64,000 nucleotides of DNA from Mycteria americana (GCF_035582795.1 NC_134370.1:48967501-49031500), one strand, 5' to 3'; shown: positions 12,101-29,560, numbered from the stretch's first letter. Made by a program: numbers and translations. The notes: generated by a model from the letters alone, not told the origin.

Positions 12101-12441
12101 CTCCGCTTCTACACTGGCCCTACCCTACACTCTGCCTCCACGCGTATACCCCCTCACAGCCAAATGCACGCACTCTACCCCTATATTGCTCCTCTGTGCA
12201 TATGCCCCAGCCATATACCCATAATGCACATATCCCATACTGCCCTCTATGCATATACCCCAGCCCTACACCCCCCATGCACATACCCTACACCCCCCAT
12301 GCACACACCCTATACTGCCCCACACCCCCATGCACGCACTCCCCCCAGCCCCGCACGTACCCCCGGTCCCCGCCGCCCGCCGGGTCTGCTCGCAGCGGGA
12401 GCGACACCAGACCCGGCTCCGCCGCCGCCGCCCGTCGCCAT
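9169..12441 (-). CDS. FAM219B: FAM219B (C15orf17-like), 6 coding exons
   Basis: Minus-strand coding exons in order: 12441-12361, 11172-11091, 10806-10716, 10286-10209, 9921-9873, 9327-9169. Phases join throughout to give 179 aa (human 198). Key matches to human FAM219B are EKRGPY, the [10 protein letters not shown]-type stretch (human LAKAVLRRKG), the [14 protein letters not shown] core, the acidic [18 protein letters not shown] segment, GYSSAEQVNQD, and the near-invariant tail [20 protein letters not shown]. The protein ends in a Cys cluster (SCPCC). The molecular function of this family is not established; I infer only a soluble protein with a conserved acidic C-terminal half. The N-terminus is Gly/Ala/Arg-rich and poorly conserved. 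The intron after 9873 starts GC, not GT (see findings). FAM219A is the paralogue, but synteny favours FAM219B. Confidence 0.94.
12050..12350. repeat. Degenerate minisatellite, TATACCCC/CATGCA-rich
   Basis: A perfect 19-bp tandem pair (CTCCGTACGTGCTATACCC at 12050-12068 and 12069-12087) leads into about 260 bp of irregular units. These alternate TATACCCC or CACCCCCC with CATGCACATA-type blocks. The tract lies in FAM219B intron 1, ending close to the first exon's donor at 12360. It is strongly strand-asymmetric (C-rich on plus). Confidence 0.75.
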
Positions 12442-12600
12442 GGCCGCCCGCCGCCCCGCCCCCGCGGCGCCCGCCAATGGCAGCTCGCGGCGGTGGCGCC
12501 CAGCCAATGGGAGGCGGGGAGGTGGTGCCGGCCTCCGCCGCGCATGCGCAGTGCTCCCCCCGGCACTGGGAGAGACACCGGGACACCCCGCCGCGCACGG
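12442..12600 (-). promoter_or_regulatory. FAM219B: FAM219B CpG promoter with CCAAT boxes and NRF1 site
   Basis: Upstream of the start codon are two CCAAT boxes on the plus strand (near 12474 and 12504). A perfect NRF1 palindromic core, GCGCATGCGCA, lies at 12540-12550. The context is CpG-rich with no TATA box, typical of a housekeeping promoter. The transcription start was not determined. Confidence 0.7.
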
Positions 12601-13150
12601 CCCCTGCCGTGAACCCGCTGTGCAAAGGGGAAATTCATGTTTTTCCTGAAAAATTCCCCTTTTCTGGGAGGAAAAAAAAAATAAAGGAGCGTTGCTTTTT
12701 CCCCCCTTTTTTTGGGGAAAACCCTGCCCGCGCAGGAGCAACATCTCTCCCGGCACAGACTGCCAGCCCTGCCAGACACCAGCCTGCGCAGGCACGGCAG
12801 GCAGAGCGTGCCCTGGCGAACAGGAGCCTCCCACCCACGCCGGAGGCCCCGACCTCATCGCAGGGAAATGAGTCCTCCGAGGACAGGGAGAGTTTCGCAA
12901 GTCCTCGTTCTCCTCCTCCCCAAAGCCGTGCGTACGAGGGGTCACCGTGCCCCCAGACAGGTCCTCACCTCTCCCTTCCCGAAGGGGGAGCTAGGTGCTT
13001 GGGCGAGGCCAGGGACACACGCTTTGCCAAGCAAATAAGGATTTATAAGCTCTTACACGTACTCTCCTGGGAGAGCACATTTACCGTTTGTTTCTTTCTC
13101 TTCCCCGTAAAAGCGAAAAGAAATAATCACACAAGCCACCGCTACCACAG
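12601..13150. other. Intergenic, FAM219B 5' side to COX5A 3' end
   Basis: About 550 bp. It contains A- and C-homopolymer runs (near 12670-12720) and otherwise unremarkable GC-rich sequence. Open frames here have no recognisable similarity. Confidence 0.5.
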
Positions 13151-13159
13151 CAGTCAAAC

Positions 13160-13312
13160 CAGTTTTTCCTTTATTAGGTCCAACTTCACATCACATACAT
13201 TGTGACTCAATAAAGGAAGAAGTTATTTCAAATAAGGTAATATTTTAACATTTGTGTCTCCAGGCGACTGTGTACAATCAGGTAGCATCAGTAAAATGCT
13301 CAAGTAATGCAC
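13160..13312 (-). other. COX5A: COX5A terminal 3'UTR exon with AATAAA
   Basis: On the minus strand a good acceptor (TTTCTTTTCTGTTCCAG) precedes 13312, and AATAAA lies at 13175-13170. Nine bases after the COX5A stop a GTAAGG donor is present (intron start 14616), so the 3'UTR probably splices to this exon. As I recall, human COX5A also has its 3'UTR split to a last exon. The splice was not seen in transcripts, so it is inference. Confidence 0.65.
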
Positions 13313-14625
13313 CTGGAACAGAAAAGAACAGAAAAGCCATTAAAGCAGCAGCCCATTATCTCCACAAAGTTTCCATGGGGTCTCAAATATGTTATATTTT
13401 CATTGCTTGCTTTTACACTCAAAGCCCCATTTAACCACAGACAGCTTCCAAATGCAGTTACGGCATTCCCAACTTCATATCCCAGGGCAAGAAGAAGGGC
13501 AGGGACCTAAAGATCCGGAATTAAGTACTATTTGCAGTCTGACACCTGATAGCTCTATTCTAAGCATAATATTAAAAAAAGGCTGGAATATGACACCGGC
13601 CATCTCCTGAAGGAACTGCGTTAAGAGACTGCCTTTGCATAACTTCACTTCCATGAGGACTTTTATTTAGGGCTTCATTTTAGTCTGGGATTATAGCACG
13701 CCAGGTCTTGCCTATACCTAATGACAGATCCTTGTTAACCAGAGAAGCTGCTGCTTAGTAACAACACCTTCATATACTGCAGTTCACACAAGAGCCTGGT
13801 ATTTACAACGTGGATCTAAATGTGTTATAGTTGTTTTGAAGTGTAGAAAGTACTTAGAAGTTCAGCTCTAAAAAGGCAGTAAAACAAGCGGCTTTCCGAG
13901 ACTTGAGGCCACTGCAGTCAGGATGAAATACTACATGCACTGCTCCTGAAATTATCTACTGAGGCTCATGAGTGTTCTGTGCACAGAGCAGTTAAGCTCT
14001 GGCTATGCTACAGCTGATCTGTTTATTCTGTAAGCAAGTGGCCCTCCAAATTAGTGTTTAATTACCGAAAAAGATGCTATTTTAAGTGTAACACGAAGAA
14101 ACTTCAGTGTCGCTGGGCGACTACCATCAGGGGCCCATTTTCTAGCATAAGCTAGTAATTAGCATCTCCCAGTTTTCTAAACTGGCTACACTGTGACAAT
14201 ACAATGAAAGTTTGTGCATTTCCAGAGGAAATGATCCTGCCGTTTGCTAAAAATGCTCCTGGGGGAAAAGCTGATGAGAAGCAAAGGTCAACATGCTGCC
14301 AACAAGGTGCTGCAATACCCATTGTCTTGGCAACTGCTATCCAGAAATTTCTGGGAGGTTGGGTATGGTTGCCAACCACCCCATCCCTTCTCAAGCAACT
14401 GCACTGTTCTTTTTTTAAGCCTTCTTTGAAAAGGATTACTACCTTTTCTAGGAGACTTGTAGTTAGAGAGATATTTGGAGAATCATGTTACAAGCCTGAA
14501 CTTCACAGCCTTTCACAGACCCACAAAGGCAAGGAAGAGGACTCTGTCTTTGCCAGGAGAGTTTTAGGGTACAGGAGTCCCGTGCCAAGAGTCTCAGCAG
14601 TGACTGCATCCCTTACCGATAAGGT

Positions 14626-21366
<6,741 letters not shown>

Positions 21367-21640
21367 GGCGGCGGGGAGGCAGCACCGGGCAGCGGGGGCG
21401 CGCGCCGCTCGCTCCTGGCACCGGACCGCGCGCGCTGCGGGCAGGGAGGGAGGGAGGAGGCGGCAGCGGCGGCTACGGCGGCTTCGCGGGGACACACCGC
21501 GCCGCCGCGTGACGGCGGGAAGGCTGCAGGGGGCGGGGCTTAGCACATCGCCCGCGGGGCGGTGCTGGCCGCCATTTTGTGGCGGGGTCGGGGGCGGGTG
21601 GTGGTCTGCTGTCCGCCTCTCCCGCCTCATAAAAGGCCGT

Positions 21641-23800
21641 AGCGGCGGCCTGCGGGGTGTTGTGGGCTTTGTGCCTGTGGTGCTGTACTGCTGCGTGTGT
21701 GTGGCGGCCTGGCAGCCCTGTTAACTGAGCTTGTGCAGGCACAGCCCCAGGGTGGGCTCTTATGCGTATCCCCTCAGGGACTGGGGCTACAGGGAAGTGA
21801 GGAGGCCCTTCCCTGTCCCTACTTGTGATCACTGTTTGCCACCAATTCTGGCAAGAGAAAGTTGCCTGAATTCTTCCCAGTGAGTGAGGGGAAAGGGGGA
21901 CCCAGCCTGACTCTGGCTGCAGGATCCGGCAGCTCTCCAAGGCTTTCTGCGGTTCTCCCCCGCTGCCCACCTGGCAAGGCAGCTTCTGTCACATCCTTGT
22001 CCCCATACCTCATGGACCCTGACCGCAGGGTGCTGCCTTCAGCCTCCAATGCCCCGTGTGCCAGCAGGAGGGCAGGGCTGACCCAGCCACCAGCTCTCGG
22101 GCCACCATGAGGGACACTGCTGGGCTCACAAAATGACCCTGAAGATTGTCCCTCACAGGCACCTGGGGCTGTGCCTCAGTAATGCAGCACACGATCATCG
22201 TGATAATTTTGCTCACCATGTCCCCTTAGGACCCTGTGGAGCCAGATGCCATCATGCTATTTTAAATGCTTCACATTTTGGGTTACAGTCTGTTTTTTTT
22301 TTTAACCATTTTCTCATGCAGGAAATCCTTGGTCCACAGCCAACAAAGCGAGGAGTGCAAAATCCCCAGGCTCCTGTTGCCTCCAAGATTGGAAATTGCC
22401 TGCATATAAAATAAATTTAAAATAATTTTGCACATTAACAAAATAATAAGGAGAAAGGAGTAATCTTTTTGTCCTCTCTTTCTCCTTGCTGGGAGCAATG
22501 TGAGATGGCAACAGTGAGGCAGGGCTGGGGAGGTGAAGGGCTGTTAGTTCTCAGCTGTGTGGCTGTGACAGTCTTAAGGCTCCAATCAGAGCATTTACAG
22601 AGGGTTTTATTTATTAGCATGATTTTTAGTACATTTGGGGTAGGAGCCCGTACCCGGTGCTCCCCTTGTGTGCAGGGCAGAGGGTTGAACCTGAATGGTG
22701 TCTGCACCGGAGAGAGGAGGCTGGCAAGAGCGATCACTCTTGGGTGGGATGGAGCCTAAAGCTTTCCCAGCCCCAAACTCACAAAAATAATCATTAAAAA
22801 AAATCTCATTTGGAAATTAATATTCAACTACACGGTGGCAGATAAGTGAAGTGAATCAATCTGTGGCAGGGCAGATAAGCGTGAGCCTCCCGGCCCGGAG
22901 GAACAGCTGCCTGCTGAGGGAGATAACAAGGTCATCGCCAAACAAAACAGCCCCTTGCTTCCTCCTCCTCCTCCTCGCTCCCCTTGTCTCCTTTCATTCC
23001 CGCTCCCAGCCAAGCAAAGCGCTTGCCAAGCAAGCCCTTGACAAAAGAGGGGATGCTTGCTGCCCTCGGAGAGCGGGAGCGAGGCGGGGAGATAACGCAG
23101 CTGCAGCCGGAGCATCCCTCCCGGATGGCTCTTGGGAAGGGTATGCTCATTAATACGGATTTAATTCATCCCGCGGTGCCCCTGGGGGCTGCCTGGGCTG
23201 GGTCAAGGGGATCCAGGTGGATCGGAGCTTGCTTGGCTTCCCATAACCCGTCCCCTGCCTTCCCCGCATTGCCCTGGTCCCCGCTGTGCCAGCCAGCAGG
23301 GCTGGCACGGGGGCTTTGCCAGGCTCTGCCGTGCTGGCAGGGGCCAGGCTGCTGCCAGGGTGTGTAAGAGAAACTGGTCCCGATCCCATCCCCCATTGGG
23401 ACAGGATTTGGCCGGGATCCCCTTGTCCTGGCTCAGCGGCAGTGACAGTCCCACCCTTGCTGTGCCACGGTCAGCAACCGAGATGACCCCCCCATTTTCC
23501 CATAGACATATTTCAACTATTTCTAAAGAGCTTTTATTTTCCATTTGTTCTCTTTTACCCCATGAAAGAAGCAGGGATTTTGCTCTGAAGGGCTTTCCCA
23601 GGGAGCCAGCCCTCAGCGAGGGCTCTGCAGCCAAGCCCACGACCCCAAAACCTCCCCGTCCTGCACTGGGCACTGCATCCAGCCACGACAACAACCCACC
23701 TAATGCTCCCGCTGCCCCCGGCTCCCAACGTCGGGGCTTCACCCTGGCTCCAGACCCTACAAACACCTCCGGGAGAGCAAAGACCTGAATATCTGATGCG
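21641..23800. other. Intergenic, COX5A 5' side to RPP25 3' side
   Basis: No gene recognised. A GATA-motif cluster at 22840-23096 is listed separately. CCTCCTCCTCCTCC lies near 22960 and AT-rich blocks near 22780-22830. Part of the right end may belong to the RPP25 3'UTR. Confidence 0.5.
22840..23096. promoter_or_regulatory. Cluster of GATA-factor motifs (candidate element)
   Basis: AGATAAG occurs at 22840-22846 and 22873-22879, and AGATAAC at 22921-22927 and 23090-23096. That is four WGATAR-type sites in 257 bp, all on the plus strand. AT-rich sequence lies to the left. Function is inferred from motif density only. Confidence 0.35.
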
Positions 23801-23911
23801 AGAAGAAGAAGAAGGGTTGTTTTATTTTCTTCTACTGTCCCGCAGGCAGGCAGCGCAGCGCTCGGCTCCGTGGGCACGGGGAGGGAGTGACCTGTCTGCT
23901 TGTTTGTATGT

Positions 23912-23917
23912 TTTATT
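23912..23917 (-). terminator. RPP25: Candidate RPP25 polyadenylation signal
   Basis: AATAAA on the minus strand, about 640 bp past the RPP25 stop; a second copy lies at 23826-23821. Either would give a 3'UTR of roughly 0.65-0.75 kb. Which one is used cannot be told from sequence. Confidence 0.4.
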
Positions 23918-24558
23918 CGGGATGAATCACGGCGCCGCAGGGTGCTGAGCCCAGCATTAATAAACCTGACAGCTCCTTGCCGGGCCTAATTGCAGTGGCT
24001 TTGATAATGAAGGTATTACTCCAACGGGCTTGGGGCAAAACCATCTCTCCTGATGGCTGAGACATCGCGATGGGGAACGATGATGTGCAGCTGCCTTCCC
24101 TGGTCCGGGCACCCCTCGGTGAAAGGCAATGGGTGCTCTGGCTCCGTGGGAGTCGCTGCAGAAATGTGGCTGGTGGTGGCGTTGCCTCTGGGTGTCTGAA
24201 TGCAGGGTCAGCAGCTCCCCCCAATACATCCCCCCAACGCATCCCCCCGCCCCCCCTTCAGGCCATAACCAAGGGCTGGCAGGTTTAACCCTTTAACCCT
24301 CACCCCAAATCTGGGGACATGGTACCCCCCCCCAGCAGCAAGCCCCCATGCATGGGGGTCACCTGGAGCAGCAGCAGCGTGTCAGGGAGAGCCTGCAGCA
24401 CCCCGGTGACCCTGGAGCAAGCATGGCACTGCCTTTATCCACAGCAAAGCGGCTAAAAACCCCAGAGTCTCTCCAGCGTACAATCTCCTGCCTGTATAGA
24501 GGGCATATTCCTGCCTATATACCCGGCGTGCGGCTGGACGGGGCAGGAGGTGGTGGGG

Positions 24559-25209
24559 TCAGTGGTGCTGGTCCAGCTGGCGGTCCGTGGTCCCCGAGCC
24601 CCTCGGGCTGTCGGGTACCCGTACCTGCAACTTCTTGGTCAGCAGCTCCTCGCGGGGAGGTGGCAGGGGCCGCTTCAGCCCCTTGGAAGAGGAGCTGGAC
24701 GTGTCTTCTCCTGCCTCACTGAGCTGCGTCCCCAGCCCGTGCCGGGGCTCCGGGGGCTGGTAGCCCGTCTGGTTGGGATCCAGGGGGTCTCGGGAGAGGA
24801 GGATGCAGATGGAGGGGACGTTCTTGTGGACAGTCAGGTTCTGCGCCGGGCCACCAGGCAGCGGGTCCTGGTTCTCCCAGACCTCCAGCAAGGTTTTGTA
24901 GCGCACCTTGGTGATCTGGTGAAGACCTCCCAGCTTCCGCTTCATGATCTCCACGCAGGTGATGGTCTTGGTGACCGCCCTGCCGCAACCGCTGAAGACG
25001 ATCTGCCGACTGCCCTTCAGCTCCATCTGGGCCATGGCGAAGTTCATCAGGTTCCTGATCTTGCTGCCCTCCTTCACTTTCATCTCTACCACATCTGGGG
25101 GCAGGTTGGGGAAAGGCAAGGGGCTCTCCTCCTCTGAGGTCCTCACCTTTCGGAAGTTCTCCATCCTGGACTGGGCGACGGGCTTGGCTCCCCCTCCTTC
25201 AGCAGCCAT
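24559..25209 (-). CDS. RPP25: RPP25, RNase P/MRP protein subunit p25 (single exon)
   Basis: An intronless minus-strand frame of 216 codons. The product is a subunit of nuclear RNase P and RNase MRP, which process tRNA 5' ends and pre-rRNA; Rpp25 pairs with Rpp20 and binds the P3 arm of the RNA. An Alba-fold core is clear: VKEGSKIRNLMNFAMAQ, then IVFSGCGRAVTKTITCVEIM, KRKLGGLHQITKVRYKT, then NVPSICILLSRDPLDPNQ-GYQPPEP, all close to human RPP25. The C-terminal tail is Ser/Pro/Lys-rich and variable. Human RPP25 starts MENFRKVR. Here that Met is residue 16 (25164), and an in-frame upstream ATG at 25209 adds MAAEGGGAKPVAQSR. Both ATGs have A at -3 and G at +4. Starting at 25164 would give 201 aa, close to human 199. 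RPP25L is the paralogue, but synteny with SCAMP5 favours RPP25. Confidence 0.95.
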   Translation of the reverse strand: MAAEGGGAKPVAQSRMENFRKVRTSEEESPLPFPNLPPDVVEMKVKEGSKIRNLMNFAMAQMELKGSRQIVFSGCGRAVTKTITCVEIMKRKLGGLHQITKVRYKTLLEVWENQDPLPGGPAQNLTVHKNVPSICILLSRDPLDPNQTGYQPPEPRHGLGTQLSEAGEDTSSSSSKGLKRPLPPPREELLTKKLQVRVPDSPRGSGTTDRQLDQHH

Positions 25210-25900
25210 CCTTCGCCCCTTCCTGACGGATCCACTCGGGCTCCTAGCTCCCCGGGACCATGGCAGGGCTGACTCCGCTGCCTTCCAGCCCAGCCCACAG
25301 GAGGGCTGACTTTAACCCTGTGTCCCCGGGACCACCAGCCCCTTCCCCTCTCCTCGCCCGGGGCTCACTGCAGAGGAGCTGGCAGCGGGCTTGGGGGCTG
25401 TGCCAGAGGCTGTCCCCCGGGGGACGGGGCTGCAGGATCCCCTAGGTGCCCCCGGTCGCTCCCAGCAGGGACGACAGCTGGCTCCGGCTCTCGGTGATGC
25501 TTGGGCTCCTCCGCTCCCACTGCAGCACTCGCTTCTGCTGCTCTTTGCTTCATTCTGGACTTCAGCAGCCCCCAGAGCTGTTCTGTGTAATTAGCAGATC
25601 CTCCCCCTCTCCCTCCCCTTCCTCCCCTCCTTTTCCTCCTCCTCCTCCACTCGCTCAGCCTTCCATCCCAGCACCCAGCTCCTGCCTTCATCCCTGCCCA
25701 GCGCCGAGAGCCGGGGAAGGCGAAGGGGAGGGCAGGGACCCCAGGTCCCCGGCCGGGAGCATGCAGGCAGGGAAGGAGGGGAAGGTGGAAGGCAGAGGGA
25801 GAAGCTCACTCTTGCCTTCATGATGCTCCCGGAGTCCTGCCCCCTTAAAGAGAACCTGGTCCCTTCTCTCGGCGCTCGCTCCGCTCAAGGACGCCAACTG
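25210..25900 (-). promoter_or_regulatory. RPP25: RPP25 5' region, GC-rich
   Basis: GC-rich sequence upstream of RPP25 with long pyrimidine-rich runs (25590-25660) and no clear TATA box on the minus strand. The promoter should lie here because the gene is intronless in its coding part. The start site is not determinable. Confidence 0.5.
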
Positions 25901-25935
25901 CTAACTGCGAATGTCAGCAGAGCGCGGGCAGCTGG

Positions 25936-25963
25936 CCTGCCTGCCTGCCTGCCTGCCTGCCTC
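25936..25963. repeat. (CTGC)n tetranucleotide microsatellite
   Basis: About six to seven perfect CCTG/CTGC units in a row, ending in CTCCCC. It lies upstream of RPP25. Confidence 0.9.
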
Positions 25964-27064
25964 CCCTGCACCCTCTCCCCGGCAGCATCCCCAGAGGGAT
26001 GAGGGGTCCCGGCCACGCTGCGCCCGGGGATGGCACGGAGATGCAGGAGGTACTTGGGGAAAGCTGGCAGCCTGAAGTCAATCCTTATTAGCCATCAGAG
26101 AAGCTACTTCAGCCCTGGGACCCACAGGCAGGAGAAATTCTGGCAGATGGCATCGCAGCCGTGCCCGGCTGCCTGTCGACCGGCTGTGGGGCTGGGGCAT
26201 GCACTGAGTGCGCCGGGGGTGTGCTCCCCCCAATATCCTGCAGCCTCAGCCCTGGCTTTCCCCGCAGGAAAACCTCTCCATCCCAAAAGCCCCGAGGAGC
26301 AGATGTCACGGCAGAGCCGTTTTTCATGGGTGATTTCTCTCCCTCCTGCTCCTCCTTCCCCATCCCTCCCGGCTGCTCTCCCAGACCCTGTCCCTCGCTC
26401 ATCTCCATGTCCCCAACGTGGAGCTGCCCGCCGTGGGGTCACCATCATATTTGCTGCCTGGCAATGCATCCCCGGAGATACCTATCGCAGGCCAGAAGAT
26501 CTCCCCTTTCTGCCCTGTGCTGAGGTGATGTCCTTGCCCCAGGCTGGCCCTGTCACCTGCCTGTCCCCTGCCCACCCCCAGCACCCCCAGCTTCCTGCCC
26601 TGCTGGCTGGGGGATGGATCATTGCACAGTGGAAAGACATGCCGAGTATTGACTTGCAGTCAAATCTTACCGGCCTTTGGAGGCCCCTGGATTGTTTTCA
26701 CTCCAAGCAGGGCTTTAAAAAATACATAAATAAATCAGTCGATCCGATATCTGCAGAGGTGAAGGCTGTGGCAAGGCAGGATGTGGCCGTCCCCTCCCGG
26801 CCGCGGCAAACCCCTGCGTCCCTGTGGTCCCCAAAGCAGCTTTCTGTGGGTACTGCTGCCCTAAACGGAGGGCGGGTGTGGGACACCTCCTGATCTGACC
26901 ACCAGACTGGGGTCCAGGGGGGTCTGCAGGTGATGGGAGTACAGCACCGGTGTCTCACCCACCTGGGATGGGATGCTCCATCTAAGAGCAGCGCCCTGCT
27001 GTGCTGGAAAACCCAAGGGGATGGAGAGCATCTCTTCCTGATCCAGCTAACACCCCATGAGGCA

Positions 27065-27150
27065 CCTTTGGCGCAGAGGGGGAAACTGAGGCAGAGCATG
27101 CGACACTCCCAGGCTCACCCGCAGCACCGGCAGCAGATTCAGGCTTTGAG
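27065..27150 (-). mobile_element. MIR SINE relic (probable)
   Basis: GGGGGAAACTGAGGCAGAGC on the plus strand is the reverse complement of the diagnostic MIR core-side phrase CCTCAGTTTCCYC. It is followed by GCTCACCCGCAGCACCGGCAGCAG, resembling the CACACAGCTAGTAAGTGGCAG segment. The copy is short and diverged, and the right edge is uncertain. Confidence 0.55.
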
Positions 27151-27879
27151 TATCCCCCAAGTCCCGCAGGGTGCTCTGCGGTAGGGAGCATGCCTAGTTG
27201 CTGTGCTTCCACCATGAATCCCTCGCTCGTAGGAGACGAGACAAAACAATGTCATTTTTCCCCCTTTCCTCTTGATGATTATTTGTGGCATCCTTGCAGA
27301 AGGCTCTTGGCTCCTTGCTTGGGCAAGCAAGGATGAATTAAGCCCCTCAGGGAAATTGCTGCTTTCAAAAGATGCTAAAACCCTAGGAAAATAATTGGGA
27401 AGGATTTTAGCAACCATTTGCAGACCGTGTACGGTCAAGGGAGCTGAGAAATCCCTCCAAGTCGTTATTCAGGTGTGCAAACAGCCACTGGCAGCACGGG
27501 AGGGTTACGTGGCCACCGAGGACCGAGAGCACCAGGGCTCCAGGCGAGCCAGGGCTGCTTGGTGCCGAGCCTGCAGCCAGATGAATCCCTAATGCTGGGT
27601 TAACCATCCAGCCCTTCTTTCCTGGCCCAGGACCAGCTGCTGCCTCCCGTGGCCCATTTTTCATGGCATCGGGGCACCTTCCCCACCCATCGGATGATGG
27701 AAGCGGCAGCAGCTTCTCCCCCCTGCCTCTAATTGCTGCTTAACAAACCCTGCTTATTGCAGCCTCCGAAATGGAGGCAGGCGAGGTGCAATCACAGCCA
27801 AGCCTTTCTGCATCCTTCAAAGGGTTGTGGAGGGTGCGCTCCCCCCAAGGCAAAGGCTGCGGTGGAGGGGGACATTAAT

Positions 27880-27985
27880 GACAGGGTCTTGCTTTTCCTC
27901 TGCAGTGCTTAAAATGTAAATGAAATTCATTATTAGCAACTCCGTTGCTAATTACCATCTGAAGCCATTCATTAGCCTGTCAGCT
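27880..27985. promoter_or_regulatory. AT-rich candidate enhancer with 9-bp palindrome
   Basis: An AT-rich island within GC-rich intergenic DNA. ATTAGCAAC (27932-27940) and its exact reverse complement GTTGCTAAT (27944-27952) are separated by TCC. Nearby are ATTAATGA, CATTATTAG, GCTAATTACC and CATTCATTAG, that is several TAAT homeodomain cores. Such composition is typical of conserved noncoding enhancers, but conservation was not tested. Confidence 0.4.
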
Positions 27986-29059
27986 TATTTGTTGGAGGAC
28001 AACAGAGTGGATCGGTTATTCCAAGTGAAGGAATAGCTGAAATGAGCTCAGTCGCAGTGAACAGCAGAGTGGGAGAGGGAGGAGAGTGGGGATGGGGGGA
28101 CAAAGGCACAGACAGCCCCAGCCATGGGGGGACTGGGAGAAAACCACTGGGAAAGTCGTTTAAAATGGAGAAGAGGCAAACGGTAAAGGCAGGAATAGAG
28201 AAAAAAGTAGGAATAAAGCAATTACACCCTGCATATCATCTGTCTGTCCTTCCTGAGCATCTGCTCTGGTCACACTGGGATCCAGGGACCAGTTTCTTCC
28301 TCCTTTTCCCCATTACAGTTTCTCTCTGAGCATCCCACCTCCCAGTGCCATGGGCTGTCAGCACCCCGCAGGGCTGGGGGTCCCATTCCAGGGGGGTTCC
28401 CCATCCCTGCAGGACCCTCTTGCCTTGCTCCGACCCTGCAGGAGGTGTGAGCTTGGAAGGGCCATTTGGCAGAGGAGCCGAGAGAGGAGGGCTGCTGGTG
28501 GCAGGGTTGGAGAGGGCTGCAGGGGACAGCATGGAGCCAGAGCTGACAGCGGCCCCGGCCAAGCCTGGGAAAGGGGGGAAAAAAACCCAGAAACATATTC
28601 CTAACAGAGAGCAGGGCAGCTGGAGAGCAGCAGTAACCCGAGCCACTGTCCTCCACCTGCCCTCTCTATATTTTCTTTCATCCGAGGTGGCCCTGCATGG
28701 GAGTGGGTCGGAAAGTCGAAGCATCCGATACAAGGAAAGTCTCGGTGCCGCCGTCCATCTCTGCGTCACATCGGCCTGGCTCAAGTCTCAGGTGCTCATC
28801 ACATTGCACTTGGTGGCAGGCTGATGCCCAGGCTGATTGCAGCCCCAGGGAGGGATGCAGATGGATCCCTGGGGTGCTGCAGCTTGCAGGGGCCCCCTGC
28901 CCCAATCCTCACCAGGGTCTGGGAGCCACTGCTTCCCAGGACCAGCCCCAGAGGATACAACCCCAGGCTCCCTGGGGTGCAGGGGCTGTCTCAAGATGCC
29001 AGAGGAACCCCAGGAGCATCCTAGGATGGCACCAGCTCCCCACTAACTGAGCCAGCAAG

Positions 29060-29560
29060 AGAAACCTCTTGTCCCTACCACAAACAGAAAAGAGCAGAGC
29101 TCAAGATAATCTTCATTTTGAGTGGGCAAGCAGTCAAAGAAAAGGGAAAAAGCCCTTTTATGGGACAAGTCCCTTTGTAAGGCTGCAGCACAATGAGCAG
29201 GAGAACATTGCAAGGGCCCTTAGGGCATTAACAAACCCTAATGGTCCAGACTAGCCCCACCTGGGACCTCCCCCCCCCCCCCCCGCCCGTGGCCTAGGAG
29301 CTGTATTTAAGCTCAGCCCAGGGCATTTAGTCCTAGTTTGAGCTACATTGTGGCTGGTCTCTGGCTTAGCTACAGCCATCCTCATTACTGGTCCCTGCTG
29401 CTCTGGACCCCAAGCCATAGACTGACCCCGGACCTGACCTGCAGATTGACTTTATGGCTTGGCTTTGGACCTGTCTGCTTGCTGTGAACTTGGTGGTTGA
29501 TCTGGACTCTTGGTTGAACCTGATCATTCTCCTTGGCCTGCTCTGCTCAGGTAGTGTGGG
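29060..29560 (+). mobile_element. Possible old LTR or other interspersed repeat (unclassified)
   Basis: A self-contained segment with a poly-C run, then TATTTAAGCTCAGCCC (TATA-like) near 29304, then a CTGGACC/TGACCTG-rich stretch. That layout recalls the U3-R-U5 arrangement of avian LTRs. I did not find clean terminal repeats or a target duplication, so edges are approximate and the family is unknown. It may instead be an ordinary noncoding promoter. Confidence 0.3.
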
